From CAILUG01 sp903844415 (lineage in GTDB: Bacteria; Pseudomonadota; Gammaproteobacteria; Pseudomonadales; Pseudohongiellaceae), in NCBI GenBank assembly GCA_947477655.1, contig CANJTS010000002.1:186001-250000 (forward strand): a stretch of 64,000 bases of DNA, given 5' to 3'. Every line of letters begins with the position of its first letter. Position 1 is the first letter of the stretch. Positions 42,973 through 50,714 of this stretch are shown here, in pieces. Position numbers and translations under genes: made by a program. Under the pieces are notes generated by a model. It worked only from the letters and a program-made list of their open reading frames with translations, was not told where the DNA came from and searched no databases.

Positions 42973-43697
42973 ATATTCTGGTTCTGCAATCTTGTAGTGT
43001 TCGGCAACTAAGCTCACCTTGGCTACAAACCTGTTTGCAAAGTGTGGCTAGCTGGGCGCAGCAATCTGGCTTTTATTATCGATTTATTGGTGACGAATTA
43101 TTTAGTGTTGTACCAGAGTGGTACATGGCCAAAGTGCAAACAAAACTGCCAGTAGCCACTGATTACGCGCGGCTGATTTATTTGCAGCAAGCTCTTGCAG
43201 AAGGTTTTGAACAAGTTATCTGGTTAGATGCTGATGTACTTATTTTTGATCAAGGGTTAATCCTGGAGTTTACCGGTAGTTGTGCCTTTGGTCATGAATT
43301 TTGGGTGCAGGAGCATAAGGGAAAACTAGTAGCACGCAGTAATTTGCATAACGCAGTCTGTGTGTTCAAAAAAAATTGTGTGGTGTTGCCTTTTCTAATT
43401 CAAACCATAGCGTCGCTGGTGCAGCGTGTGGATCCTGTCCATCTAGCTCCCCAATTTGTCGGACCTAAACTGCTCAATGCTCTACATTCTTTGTGTAATT
43501 TTTCTTTATTGCCGCAAGTGGGGGCTTTAAGTCCACTGGTAGTTGCCGATATTTGTGTGGGGTCCGGGGCAGCACTGGAACTCTTGCGGCAACAATCGCA
43601 AGTGTCACCATTGGCGGTTAATCTGTGTGCTTCTTTGATAGGGGAGGAAGCAGCCTCGGCAGTAGTTGCTTCATTGTTGACCAAGGGTAGTCTTTGA
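42969..43697 (+). CDS. Glycosyltransferase-like protein coupled to larB
   Basis: A 242-residue protein opening with a TTG that overlaps the larB stop as TTGA. WLDADVLIFD at 85-94 gives the Asp-x-Asp of nucleotide-sugar transferases. TDYARLIYLQQAL at 64-76 lies 10 residues before it, as in GT8/GT32-type folds where D-A-R contacts the nucleotide. The C-terminal half is Leu/Val-rich with scattered Cys and has no recognisable motif. No signal peptide or membrane anchor is evident. Placement as the fourth gene of the lar operon is odd, because no glycosylation step is known in that pathway. It could be a passenger or act on a separate substrate. Confidence 0.65.
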   Translation: MNILVLQSCSVRQLSSPWLQTCLQSVASWAQQSGFYYRFIGDELFSVVPEWYMAKVQTKLPVATDYARLIYLQQALAEGFEQVIWLDADVLIFDQGLILEFTGSCAFGHEFWVQEHKGKLVARSNLHNAVCVFKKNCVVLPFLIQTIASLVQRVDPVHLAPQFVGPKLLNALHSLCNFSLLPQVGALSPLVVADICVGSGAALELLRQQSQVSPLAVNLCASLIGEEAASAVVASLLTKGSL

Positions 43698-43737
43698 TTG
43701 CTAGGCTCCTACACGGAGGAAATAGCAAAACTTAGTT

Positions 43738-43772
43738 CAAAAAAAAGCCCCACTAGTTTTCACTAGCAGGGC
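43738..43772 (-). terminator. Terminator of the EF-G gene
   Basis: On the minus strand GCCC (43772-43769) and CTAGT pair with ACTAG and GGGC across a small internal loop, then eight T follow (43746-43739). It lies about 37 bases past the EF-G stop. For the lar operon on the plus strand the tail is poor. Confidence 0.7.
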
Positions 43773-43808
43773 GTAATTTAAAGCGAGTTAGAAGCGAGTT
43801 TAAAAACT

Positions 43809-45899
43809 TTACTTTTTAGCGTCTTCTTTCTTTTGTTTCTCTTTAGCTATAACAGTTTCTGCAACATTGTTAGGACATGCAGAGTAGTGAGAGAACTCCA
43901 TCGAGAACTGACCGCGACCTGAAGTCATGGTACGCAAGGTGCTGATGTAGCCAAACATGTCGGCAAGCGGCACGTTTGCTTTAATACGTACTCCGGTAAT
44001 GTTGGCTTCTTGAGCTAGGATCATGCCGCGGCGACGGTTTAAGTCACCAATAACATCACCTACATGGCTTTCTGGGCTATACACATCAACCTTCATGATA
44101 GGTTCAAGCAATTGTGGGCCAGCTTTCGGCATGGTTTGACGGAATGCACCTTTTGCCGCAATTTCAAACGCAATTGCCGAGGAGTCAACGGCATGGAAAG
44201 CACCGTCGATCAGATCGACTTCAACATCTAGAACTGGGAAGCCGGCTAATGGACCGGTTGCCATCATTAGTCGGAAACCTTTTTCAACAGCTGGATGGAA
44301 TTCCTTGGGAACACTACCGCCCACAACCGATGAAATAAAGGTGAAACCAGAGGAGGGCTCGCCTGGACGAATGCGGTAGTCAATCCTGCCGTACTGCCCC
44401 GAACCACCAGATTGCTTCTTGTGGGTATAAGTGTCTTCGACTTCACGGGTGATAGTCTCGCGGTAGGCTACCTGGGGCTGGCCTACGACCAATTCAACTC
44501 CATAGGTACGTTTCAGAATGTCTACTTTGATATCTAGGTGCAGTTCACCCATCCCTCGAAGGATGATTTCACCTGAGTCGATATCAGTTTCAACCCGGAA
44601 AGTGGGATCTTCTGCCACCATTTTACCAATCGCAATACCCATTTTTTCAGTTGAGCCTTTGTCTTTAGGCGCCACAGAAATAGAGATTACCGGCTCAGGA
44701 AACACCATCGCCTCAAGTGTACATTCGTGTTTAGGATCACAAAGTGTGTGGCCGGTTTGCACGTTCTTCATGCCAACAATAGCGATAATGTCGCCTGCTT
44801 CAGCATGGCTCAATTCGTTACGTTCATTCGCCTGCATTTCAACCATGCGGCCAACCCGCTCGGTTTTACCAGTAAATGAGTTAAGGATGGAGTCGCCTTT
44901 GTTCAATTGGCCGGAGTAAATACGGCAGAAAGTCAGGGCGCCAAAGCGGTCATCCATGATTTTGAACGCCAGCGCACGGAACGGCTCATCCGCAGAAACA
45001 ATGGCGAATTTACCATTTGGGTTGCCTTCTTCGTCTGTCAGTGGTTGAGGATTAACTTCGTGTGGCGCGGGCAAATAATCAACAACCGCGTCCAGCAAAA
45101 GTTGCATGCCTTTGTTCTTGAAGGCTGAACCGCAATAGGTTGGGAAGTAGGCCAGTTCACGTGTGCCTTTGCGTATACAGCGCTTGATGTCTGCTTCAGA
45201 AATCTGTTTGCCTTCCAGGAATTCCATTAACACTTCGTCATCTACTTCAACAGCAGTTTCGATTAACTGGTCGCGGTACATTTCTACTTCATCAACCATA
45301 TCGGCTGGCACGTCAGAAATTGAGTAGTTTTCCGGTTGGCCAGTTTCGTCCCAAATGTAGGCTTTACGGGACAATATATCCACAACACCTATGAAGGTGT
45401 CTTCAGTGCCGATTGGCAGGGTCATGATTAAAGGGCGTGCTCCCAATACTTTTTGCACTTGTGCAGTTACTTTGAGGAAGTCGGCACCAATACGGTCCAA
45501 TTTGTTTACGAAAATCAAACGCGCTACTTTGGAGTCGTTCGCGTAACGCCAGTTGGTTTCTGATTGCGGCTCAACACCGCCAGAACCACAGAAAACGCCA
45601 ATACCTCCATCAAGTACTTTCAATGAGCGATACACTTCAACGGTGAAGTCAACGTGGCCAGGGGTATCAATTACGTTGAAACGGGTACCTTTCCAGAAAC
45701 AGCTCACGGCCGCGGACTGAATGGTGATGCCTCGCTCAGCTTCCTGAACCATAAAGTCGGTAGTTGACTCACCTTCGTGAACCTCACCGATCTTGTGGAT
45801 TCTTCCGGTCAGCTTGAGGATACGCTCGGTGGTGGTGGTTTTTCCGGCATCCACGTGGGCGAAGATACCAATATTTCTGTAAAGGGATAGGTCAGTCAT
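43809..45899 (-). CDS. fusA: Translation elongation factor G
   Basis: A 696-residue GTPase that moves tRNA and mRNA through the ribosome and works in recycling. The ATG at 45897-45899 gives MTDLSLYRNIGIFAHVDAGK, while a frame 18 codons longer lacks support. G motifs are AHVDAGKTTTTE, DTPGHVDF and VNKLDRIG. Domains II to V follow, ending with GQFSMEFSHYSACP. It is not near rpsL, rpsG or tuf, so it is probably a second EF-G copy or a relocated one. The form GRIHKIGEVHEGESTTDFM resembles EF-G2 copies of marine gammaproteobacteria. No fusion or missing motif is seen. Confidence 0.95.
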   Translation of the reverse strand: MTDLSLYRNIGIFAHVDAGKTTTTERILKLTGRIHKIGEVHEGESTTDFMVQEAERGITIQSAAVSCFWKGTRFNVIDTPGHVDFTVEVYRSLKVLDGGIGVFCGSGGVEPQSETNWRYANDSKVARLIFVNKLDRIGADFLKVTAQVQKVLGARPLIMTLPIGTEDTFIGVVDILSRKAYIWDETGQPENYSISDVPADMVDEVEMYRDQLIETAVEVDDEVLMEFLEGKQISEADIKRCIRKGTRELAYFPTYCGSAFKNKGMQLLLDAVVDYLPAPHEVNPQPLTDEEGNPNGKFAIVSADEPFRALAFKIMDDRFGALTFCRIYSGQLNKGDSILNSFTGKTERVGRMVEMQANERNELSHAEAGDIIAIVGMKNVQTGHTLCDPKHECTLEAMVFPEPVISISVAPKDKGSTEKMGIAIGKMVAEDPTFRVETDIDSGEIILRGMGELHLDIKVDILKRTYGVELVVGQPQVAYRETITREVEDTYTHKKQSGGSGQYGRIDYRIRPGEPSSGFTFISSVVGGSVPKEFHPAVEKGFRLMMATGPLAGFPVLDVEVDLIDGAFHAVDSSAIAFEIAAKGAFRQTMPKAGPQLLEPIMKVDVYSPESHVGDVIGDLNRRRGMILAQEANITGVRIKANVPLADMFGYISTLRTMTSGRGQFSMEFSHYSACPNNVAETVIAKEKQKKEDAKK

Positions 45900-46158
45900 A
45901 GGGCTCTCAAAAAAGCTGGCATGTAAAAGGCGTGGCACGATACACGAATTCACAGAATTTTTCCGCTCAAAAGTGTCAAAGGTTGTTGAGTTTCTCTTTT
46001 CAGTTATAGTTTCTGACGTTCAGATATCTATTGTTTATCGGCCTCAAGCATAATTAATGCCTTCGGATATCTGCTTGGAGGGGGCCTAGCTGGAAAATTT
46101 CCCGACTCGCGGTATCATGCGGGTCCACCATAACAACCACATCAAAGAGGGGATTATC

Positions 46159-47016
46159 ATGGCTGGCATTACTCTGGAAAACATTACCGAAGCAGTAATA
46201 AATCACGGCGATAAAGGCAAGACTAATCCACGTCTGCATCAGATTTATACAAGTCTGGTCAAACATATTCATGCTTTTCAGAAAGAAGTGAATCTGACCA
46301 CCGAGGAATTGGATATCGGTCGCAAATTTCTGTTCAAACTGTCTATACCCAACAACGACTTTCCTATGGGTGAAATCCATTTAATGACTGACTGCCTAGG
46401 AATTTCCGAAGTGTCCATATTGCTTGAAGATAAAGGTAATCATGGCACCACAGAAATGAATGTCGAAGGCCCGCTGTTTTTTGCTGGCCTGCCAGAACGT
46501 GCTAACGGGGCAAAAATTGGAGTTGATGACACAGGTAAACCCTTGTTCGTGAGGCACAAATTCCAGGATGCTCAAGGTAAAGCGTTGGCCAATGCAACTG
46601 TTGATGTATGGCAACCTAACGGCGATGGCAACTATTTTGTGCAAAAGGAAAATTTACCAGAATGGAATTACTATGCTCGTTTCCACACCGATGCCAAAGG
46701 TGAATTGAATTTTGAAACCGTGGTGCCCGGCGATTATCCGGTGCCAACTTCCGGTCCTACTGGTGCCATGCTAGAACAATTGGGTCGCCACGGTTATCGC
46801 GCTTCCCACATCCACTACATTGTGCGTGCCCAGGGGCATCCCGATTTCACCACCATGATGTATTTTAATCACTCGCCTTATGTGAATTCAGATACCATTT
46901 TTTCGGTGAAGAATTTCCGTGTGGACATTGTTAAACATGACAACACAGACGCAATCAAAGCGCGGGGTTTGAACCAACCTTTTTACACGCTGGATTACAC
47001 GTTTATAATTCCTTGA
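46159..47016 (+). CDS. Intradiol ring-cleavage dioxygenase (catechol/hydroxyquinol 1,2-dioxygenase type)
   Basis: A 285-residue Fe(III) dioxygenase. The ATG at 46159 has GAGGGGATTATC directly before it, and a frame 14 codons longer is unlikely. The ferric ligands appear in the expected spacing: Y159 (GNYFV), Y193 (PGDYPVP), H217 and H219 (SHIHYI). The N-terminal helical dimerisation domain (residues 1-110) marks the catechol/hydroxyquinol subgroup rather than protocatechuate 3,4-dioxygenase. These enzymes open the ring between the two hydroxyls to cis,cis-muconate or maleylacetate. It is upstream of a 2-hydroxyacid dehydrogenase and a dienelactone hydrolase, suggesting a small ortho-cleavage set. 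The exact substrate is open. Confidence 0.88.
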   Translation: MAGITLENITEAVINHGDKGKTNPRLHQIYTSLVKHIHAFQKEVNLTTEELDIGRKFLFKLSIPNNDFPMGEIHLMTDCLGISEVSILLEDKGNHGTTEMNVEGPLFFAGLPERANGAKIGVDDTGKPLFVRHKFQDAQGKALANATVDVWQPNGDGNYFVQKENLPEWNYYARFHTDAKGELNFETVVPGDYPVPTSGPTGAMLEQLGRHGYRASHIHYIVRAQGHPDFTTMMYFNHSPYVNSDTIFSVKNFRVDIVKHDNTDAIKARGLNQPFYTLDYTFIIP

Positions 47017-47049
47017 TCTGGTTAACACTAAGCTACTTTAGATATTTCG

Positions 47050-48036
47050 ATGCCACTAGCCCTGTTTTACAAGCCCAGTTATGAGCGTTTGCAGGCGCGT
47101 ATCACGGCCCTTGCACCTGCCCTAGAAGTAGCACTTTATGATGCAGAAGGGCGCATTACATTGCATGGCAGGGAAGTTGATATTGAAGACATCAGCCCTG
47201 AATATTTCTGGATCCACAGCGAATTGTTTTTCTCGCCGTGTATAAAAGATTATTTCCGCCTGGCACTGGCATCACGTTCTATTCGCTGGTTACACACGGT
47301 TAACACCGGACTTGATCGCTTGCCCTATATTGATCTGGTTAAAAGTGGTGTGGTCGTTACTAATAATCATGGGCAGGCGATTGCCATTGCAGAATATGTA
47401 ATGGGTCAGGTGTTGGCCCATTATCAAAATGTAGCTGATTTTCGCACCAAGCAGCACCAAAAAATTTGGCAGCATCGTGGCTTCCGTGAAATACAAGGTA
47501 CCCATTGGGTCATCATTGGGTTCGGTCATATTGGCTTGGCCGTGGCGCAGCGCGCTAAAGCCTTTGGCGCCAAAATCACAACCGTTCGCCGCAGCCCTCA
47601 TACTGAAGGTCTGGCAGATGCTGTGGTGTCTCAAGCGCAATTAACTACGGTGTTGCCCACTGCTGATGTGGTTGTTCTTGCCTGTACCTCCAATGCCGAC
47701 ACTCGCAACATGGTTAATGCAGATTTTCTCGCTGCAATGTCAGCTAAATCAGTGCTGGTAAATATTGCGCGTGGTGATCTGGTAGTGGAAGCAGCGCTTA
47801 AGCAGGCGCTCGATGCGGGTAGACCTGAATACGCGATTCTTGATGTATTTAATGCCGAACCACCAGCGCAAGATTGTTGGGTTTGGCAGCATCCACGCGT
47901 ATTACTCACTCCCCATCTATCTAATGCCGGCACCGGCATGCGAGCGCGCAGCGAAAGTGTTTTTTTTGCCAACCTGGAGCGTATGGTAAAAGGAGAACCC
48001 TTGCTGAATCAGGTAACTGAGCGTGACATTGTTTAG
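47050..48036 (+). CDS. D-2-hydroxyacid dehydrogenase (NAD-binding)
   Basis: A 328-residue member of the D-isomer 2-hydroxyacid dehydrogenase family. The NAD site is GFGHIGLAVAQRAKAFG. The catalytic triad is in ARGDLV (Arg), FNAEP (Glu) and LTPHLS (His). The N-terminal substrate domain is short and contains WLHTVNTGLDRLPY. It follows the intradiol dioxygenase by 33 bases and may be cotranscribed. It might reduce a 2-oxoacid of ring-cleavage origin or act on glyoxylate or hydroxypyruvate. Substrate specificity cannot be told from sequence. Confidence 0.88.
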   Translation: MPLALFYKPSYERLQARITALAPALEVALYDAEGRITLHGREVDIEDISPEYFWIHSELFFSPCIKDYFRLALASRSIRWLHTVNTGLDRLPYIDLVKSGVVVTNNHGQAIAIAEYVMGQVLAHYQNVADFRTKQHQKIWQHRGFREIQGTHWVIIGFGHIGLAVAQRAKAFGAKITTVRRSPHTEGLADAVVSQAQLTTVLPTADVVVLACTSNADTRNMVNADFLAAMSAKSVLVNIARGDLVVEAALKQALDAGRPEYAILDVFNAEPPAQDCWVWQHPRVLLTPHLSNAGTGMRARSESVFFANLERMVKGEPLLNQVTERDIV

Positions 48037-48060
48037 GGCTTTTTACTAAGGATCCAGAGC

Positions 48061-48156
48061 AGGTAGAAGTGAAGCTTGCGTTGATACGCATGAACCCATC
48101 CATGCGACTCTCATTGGCATCCCTGCCAATGAAGGTCGTCTTAAGCTTCACCTCTG
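48061..48156. repeat. Double-hairpin intergenic repeat, copy 4
   Basis: Hairpin 1 is CGCATG (48087-48092) with CATGCG (48101-48106) over AACCCATC. Hairpin 2 is CATTGGC (48112-48118) with GCCAATG (48125-48131) over ATCCCT. Outer arms GTGAAGCTT (48069-48077) and AAGCTTCAC (48143-48151) are perfect and extend imperfectly. Relative to the copy at 19529-19637, hairpin 2 differs by a C-G to T-A pair change that keeps the stem. The ends share GTCGTC and GCTTCACCT with the copy at 36.5 kb. Confidence 0.75.
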
Positions 48157-48227
48157 TCTTCTCTCTGATTTGCGCAGTAGTACTCAGGATTAATTCTTTT
48201 AGTTTCTCCAACAAGTAGGCATGAGCC

Positions 48228-48953
48228 ATGTATGAAGTAATCACAGTTGATGTTCTCAACAACCCAATGGAAGTATTTGTATTTCGTCCCCAAGGTTTGG
48301 GGCCACATCCAGGTATTTTGCTGGCAATGCATCTGCCCGGTCACACCGGACTTGAACATGATGTGTTTACACTCACCACTGCCCAACGTTTTGCCGATAA
48401 TGGTTACCTCGTTGCAGTACCTTTTATTTTTCATTGGTGGCCTAAAAGCGCAGCAGCGGATCTGAAGCGGGAAGCCAGTAGAGATGATTGGATCGTCGCA
48501 GATATGAACGCAGGTATGGATGTGCTCTGCGCGCAAGCTGGAGTGGATGTGACGCGCATTGGTATCGTAGGTCATTGTTGGGGTGGGCGGTCGTCGTGGT
48601 TGTCTGCATGTCATATTCGAGGTGTTGCAGCATTGGCTACTTTCTACGGCGGCAACATAAAAAAAATACTGGGTAATGGAAGTGTGTCACCTATCGACCT
48701 GACTCCCCACATCAGTTGTCCGGTGATCGGTTTTTATGGCAATAACGACACTAATCCCTCACCCGAAGACGTCACCGACTACAGTGCTGCGTTAACAAGG
48801 GCGGGTATCAAACACCAGTTTCATCAATATGACGGCGCAGGGCATGGCTTTCAGAATTTTCCAATGCCGGAGCGTTACCATCAGGTGTCTAGTGATGATG
48901 CATGGAATAAGGTACTGAATTTTTTAGGCAAAAATCTGGGGCTGGGGGGGTAG
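48228..48953 (+). CDS. Dienelactone hydrolase family protein (cytosolic)
   Basis: A 241-residue alpha/beta hydrolase without a signal peptide. The nucleophile loop is GIVGHCWGGRS with Cys. GNNDTNPS provides the Asp and GAGHGF the His. The N-terminal LAMHLPGHTGLEHDV matches the family's lid region. Dienelactone hydrolase opens the lactone formed from chloro- or hydroxymuconates to maleylacetate. The intradiol dioxygenase upstream could supply such intermediates. A TetR-type regulator follows 120 bases downstream. Ribosome site AAGTAGG is weak. Confidence 0.86.
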   Translation: MYEVITVDVLNNPMEVFVFRPQGLGPHPGILLAMHLPGHTGLEHDVFTLTTAQRFADNGYLVAVPFIFHWWPKSAAADLKREASRDDWIVADMNAGMDVLCAQAGVDVTRIGIVGHCWGGRSSWLSACHIRGVAALATFYGGNIKKILGNGSVSPIDLTPHISCPVIGFYGNNDTNPSPEDVTDYSAALTRAGIKHQFHQYDGAGHGFQNFPMPERYHQVSSDDAWNKVLNFLGKNLGLGG

Positions 48954-49019
48954 GGAGCAGCCAGTAACCCAAAGTGGCAGGAGATAACTCGCCATTTCAA
49001 TGTGAATTGAGGCAACATT

Positions 49020-49035
49020 GACCGACCAGTCAGTC
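49020..49035 (+). promoter_or_regulatory. TetR-type operator
   Basis: GACCGAC-CA-GTCAGTC is a near-perfect inverted repeat (6 of 7 pairs) of the kind commonly found before TetR/AcrR genes. It overlaps the most upstream possible start (TTG at 49018) of the regulator gene. That suggests autoregulation and a true start further down. Confidence 0.6.
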
Positions 49036-49074
49036 AGTTCTACTATGTGGCCTACATCCAATCTGCGTAATTTT

Positions 49075-49707
49075 ATGTCTCTAGCCGTATCTAACCTTGC
49101 ACCCGGCAAGCGCTTGCAACAAAAAGAAGCGCGTCGGAATGACATTATTGAAGCGGCACTTGCTGAATTTGCTTCGCAGGGTTTTACTGCCACCAAACTG
49201 GATGATGTGGCCGTCCGTGCCGGCATTGGTAAGGGCACTATCTATCTGTACTTCAACAGCAAGGAAAGTTTGTTTGAAGAGGTTGTACGCTGCACATTGT
49301 TTCCTGGTCGGGAAATGGCTGAATCTTATGTGGAAGATTTTGAAGGCACTGCGACAGAATTGATGGTCAACCATTTTCGTTTCATTTATGGCTTTTTCCA
49401 AAATGAAAAAGTTCCTCTTTTGCTGGCGATAGTGTTGGCAGAGGCTGCACGTTTTCCGCAGTTAGCGCAGTTTTTTTTCGACGAAATGATCAGACCTTCG
49501 CGTCAACTAATCCAAGACATTATCGAGCGTGGTATTGCCAGTGGTGAGTTTCGAGCATCTGCCAGTTTGATCCATCACCAGTTGTTGATTTCACCGGCCG
49601 TGTTGGCAGCTATCTTTAATCTGCAATTTCACCAACAAGAACCTATTGATTTTGCTGTGTATTCAGAAATGCACATTGATTTTATTTTACGCGGGCTCAA
49701 AGCTTGA
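49075..49707 (+). CDS. TetR/AcrR family transcriptional regulator
   Basis: A regulator of about 210 residues. The HTH reads NDIIEAALAEFASQGF, TKLDDVAVRAGIGKGTIYLYF and NSKESLFEEVV, a textbook TetR N-terminal domain. The C-terminal ligand domain is of the TetR_C type with hydrophobic helices (KVPLLLAIVLAEAARFPQLAQFF). The frame is open back to a TTG at 49018, but an operator-like palindrome lies at 49020-49035, so I use the ATG at 49075. The ATG at 49045 is also possible. It overlaps the next frame's start region. The targets may be itself, the upstream hydrolase or the downstream lipoprotein. The ligand is unknown. Confidence 0.86.
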   Translation: MSLAVSNLAPGKRLQQKEARRNDIIEAALAEFASQGFTATKLDDVAVRAGIGKGTIYLYFNSKESLFEEVVRCTLFPGREMAESYVEDFEGTATELMVNHFRFIYGFFQNEKVPLLLAIVLAEAARFPQLAQFFFDEMIRPSRQLIQDIIERGIASGEFRASASLIHHQLLISPAVLAAIFNLQFHQQEPIDFAVYSEMHIDFILRGLKA

Positions 49708-49760
49708 TCCCTACACAATTCGCTCTGCATTTTTTCCTGCGCCGCCAACTGGATTTACTC

Positions 49761-50705
49761 ATGAAGTTTTTAAGCAAGCCGTTATTTCTTTTGTATTTTT
49801 TGTTAACGGCAGGGTGTTCACAAGATCAACAATTACTGAGTGTGCCTGTTTTTGCCCGAGTCGAGGCAGATCCAATCGGCGAGTTGAGCGGCATAGTCAA
49901 AAGCCCTGGGCGCGACAACTTGTATTGGGTGCATAACGATAGTGGTGATAGTGCCCGCATTTTTGCCATTACTGCCGAAGGCAAAAACATCCTTCCCACC
50001 TATTCAAAATTTTCTTTTTATGGTGAGGAAGATGAACGAGGCAAAAAGCAGTGGCAGGGTTTTGAAGTGTTAGATGCTCGTAATGAAGATTGGGAAGATA
50101 TTGCGGTTGACAGCAATTATCTCTACATCAGTGACATGGGAAATAACAACAACGAACGCCGCGACTTAGGCATTTACTTAGTCAGTGAAATAGACCCTAC
50201 AGCTTCCACACGTACCGCAGTAATTCAACATTTGGCTATTATTTATCCCGATCAGGAAAGTTTTCCGCCACAGCAAAAACACTTCGACTCTGAAAGTCTT
50301 TTTACCTTTGACGGCAAACTGTACCTGATCACTAAACATCGCGCTCCCAATTCAGATTCTGCCGAGCCGGGTGCAAAACTGTACAGGCTGGATACCATGC
50401 TGCCCGACCAGGACAATGTACTAACATTGTTGGAATCCAATGCTGATATCACCTCTGCTACTGGTGCAGATGTCTCCCCTGATGGACAGACGCTGGCGGT
50501 TATTTCTTACAATGATCTTTGGTTGTTCGACCGCCCGCAAAGTGGTGATCTTTGGCTGTCTTCAACTTCTCGTCGTTATCCTTTAAATACGGATGTGTTT
50601 GAGCAGGTTGAAGCAATCACGTGGGTTGATAACGCAACATTGCTGATCGCCAACGAACAAAGGGATATTTTTCGCCTCCCGTTGGCAGATCTTCCAAGTA
50701 GGTAG
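49761..50705 (+). CDS. Lipoprotein with propeller-like repeats
   Basis: A 314-residue predicted lipoprotein. The ATG at 49761 opens a signal peptide ending LLTAGC, a good lipobox with Cys at residue 19. The mature part has repeating DNLYWVHNDSGDSARIFAI, NYLYISDMGNNNNERRDL and FDGKLYLITKH segments, which look like beta-propeller blades. The Asp/Asn-rich loop GDMGNNN-type could bind calcium. No catalytic residues are recognised. The gene lies 54 bases past the TetR gene and 9 bases before the RelA/SpoT-TPR gene. It may be in one unit with either. Function is unknown. Confidence 0.72.
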   Translation: MKFLSKPLFLLYFLLTAGCSQDQQLLSVPVFARVEADPIGELSGIVKSPGRDNLYWVHNDSGDSARIFAITAEGKNILPTYSKFSFYGEEDERGKKQWQGFEVLDARNEDWEDIAVDSNYLYISDMGNNNNERRDLGIYLVSEIDPTASTRTAVIQHLAIIYPDQESFPPQQKHFDSESLFTFDGKLYLITKHRAPNSDSAEPGAKLYRLDTMLPDQDNVLTLLESNADITSATGADVSPDGQTLAVISYNDLWLFDRPQSGDLWLSSTSRRYPLNTDVFEQVEAITWVDNATLLIANEQRDIFRLPLADLPSR

Positions 50706-50714
50706 GGTTAGATA

